From an uncultured Sphingomonadaceae bacterium (GTDB taxonomy: Bacteria > Pseudomonadota > Alphaproteobacteria > Sphingomonadales > Sphingomonadaceae): a stretch of DNA of 64,000 nucleotides. The stretch is taken from assembly GCA_946479505.1 (NCBI GenBank), contig CAMLGC010000001.1, forward strand, positions 1-64,000, read 5' to 3'. The notes beneath the pieces were generated by a model that saw only the letters and a program-made list of their open reading frames with translations, was not told where the DNA came from and searched no databases. Numbering within the stretch: position 1 is the first letter of the stretch; the number at the start of each line of letters is the position of its first letter. Below, in pieces: positions 63,324 to 64,000 of the stretch. The position numbers and the translations under genes are program-made.

Positions 63324-64000
63324 ATGGCCGAATACCGGATGGATGCCGACCACCCCGGCGTGCGCGCCGCGCGCGGGGTGCAGGGCGTGCTCGGCAAGGG
63401 CGTCGATCGGATCGACGGCATCGCCAAGGTGACCGGAACCGCCCGCTACGGCTATGAGCATCGCGTGCCGGGCAACGTGCTCTACGGCGTCGCGATCACC
63501 GCGCCCGCCGCCAAGGGCCGCACCCACATCGATTCGAGCGATGCGCGCGCGCTTCCCGGCGTGCTCGCCATCATCACCGATGACCCGCGCATCCCGCGCC
63601 AGGCGGGCGGCTTCTCGCCCGCCCCCACGGGCAGCGACGAGGTCGATCATTGGGACCAAATCCTCGGCGTCGCGATCGCGGAGAGTTTTGAGGCGGCGCG
63701 CGGCGCGGCGCGGCGGGTGCGCATCGAGGTCGAGGTCGAGCCCGGTCGCTTCGACACGCTCGCGCATCTCGACGACGCCAGCGGCCCGCCCGCCGATTCG
63801 CGGCTTCCCGACACGACGATCGGCGACATCGACGCCGCGATGGCCGAGGCCGACGTGACGATCGACCAGACCTACACGACCCCGCATCAGGTACACGCCG
63901 CGATGGAGCCGCATGCGTCGATTGCCGCATGGGAGAGCGGCCGCCTGACACTGTGGTCGAGCCTGCAAATCCTCTCCAACGCCAGGAATATCCTCTCCAA
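63324..64000 (+). CDS. Second xanthine dehydrogenase-family molybdopterin-binding subunit, partial
   Basis: The frame is open to the right window edge; about 225 residues are visible. [40 protein letters not shown] and [20 protein letters not shown] are the same segments seen in the gene before it, so this is a diverged tandem relative. GAAGGGGG-like GAAGGGGG at 63313-63320 is a good Shine-Dalgarno before ATG 63324. The missing C-terminal part prevents checking the catalytic Glu. It probably shares the electron-transfer subunits upstream. Confidence 0.88.
   Translation, partial: MAEYRMDADHPGVRAARGVQGVLGKGVDRIDGIAKVTGTARYGYEHRVPGNVLYGVAITAPAAKGRTHIDSSDARALPGVLAIITDDPRIPRQAGGFSPAPTGSDEVDHWDQILGVAIAESFEAARGAARRVRIEVEVEPGRFDTLAHLDDASGPPADSRLPDTTIGDIDAAMAEADVTIDQTYTTPHQVHAAMEPHASIAAWESGRLTLWSSLQILSNARNILS

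Overview
The window is high-GC, densely packed bacterial chromosome and reads like a sphingomonad (Alphaproteobacteria, Sphingomonadaceae). Supporting signs are the pyruvate dehydrogenase E1-beta with a fused lipoyl domain, the DUF4170, DUF2171, DUF3618 and TIGR02587/TIGR02588 genes, the system I (ccm) cytochrome c maturation block, many exported S9/M2 peptidases, several intergenic palindrome families typical of this group, and GGAAC-N16/17-CGTT promoter sequences of the kind read by the alphaproteobacterial general-stress sigma factor EcfG. There is no rRNA, CRISPR array, prophage or insertion sequence. Most of the window is core genome.

Layout. 1-2399: polyamine genes (end of an ornithine-decarboxylase-like gene, then a deoxyhypusine-synthase-like gene) and trxB. 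2630-6293: an FdhF/YdeP-type molybdo-oxidoreductase overlapping mobA and fdhD, a compact molybdenum-cofactor module whose last stop codon lies inside a tRNA-Met gene. 6419-9310: kup and mutM with a possible leader peptide between them. 9370-15683: ubiE-ubiB-(membrane protein)-coaBC-dut-(secreted protein)-moeB/thiF-like. 15671-20005 (minus): pdhA-pdhB, an FtsB/DivIC-like gene, eno. 20155-28233: a stress and envelope region with four small helical or membrane proteins, DUF4170, an SDR dehydrogenase and GH15 glucosidase pair, two ion channels and the TIGR02587/TIGR02588 pair. Several promoters here look EcfG-type. 28300-32793: UvrD/PcrA helicase and small secreted proteins. 32869-43585: three exported peptidases (S9A, M2, S9B) around an asd-GFA-GFA-hydrolase operon and a DUF418 membrane protein. 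43738-45487: rplS and trmD, preceded directly by a vapBC toxin-antitoxin pair. 45571-51358: a flavin oxidoreductase and ccmC-D-E-F-G-H-I. 51448-56675: an amino-acid dehydrogenase, tRNA-His, a 2OG oxygenase, a GNAT acetyltransferase, an MDR reductase, a DUF2171 stress protein and tRNA-Ala. 56805-64000: a sugar-dehydrogenase-like protein, a GDPD lipoprotein and a PaoABC-like molybdenum aldehyde oxidoreductase operon followed by a second large subunit cut by the window edge.

Points most worth attention: (i) vapBC sits immediately upstream of trmD-rplS, with the vapC stop overlapping the trmD start, so a tRNA-targeting toxin module appears to lead an essential tRNA-methyltransferase/ribosomal-protein operon; (ii) palindromic repeat elements lie in frame inside two conserved genes, ccmF and mobA, and encode extra peptide segments; (iii) several stress-type genes across 12-36 kb apparently share EcfG-type promoters; (iv) a hairpin abutting tRNA-His covers the ribosome binding site of the downstream dehydrogenase. 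All calls come from reading the sequence; no database search was run.
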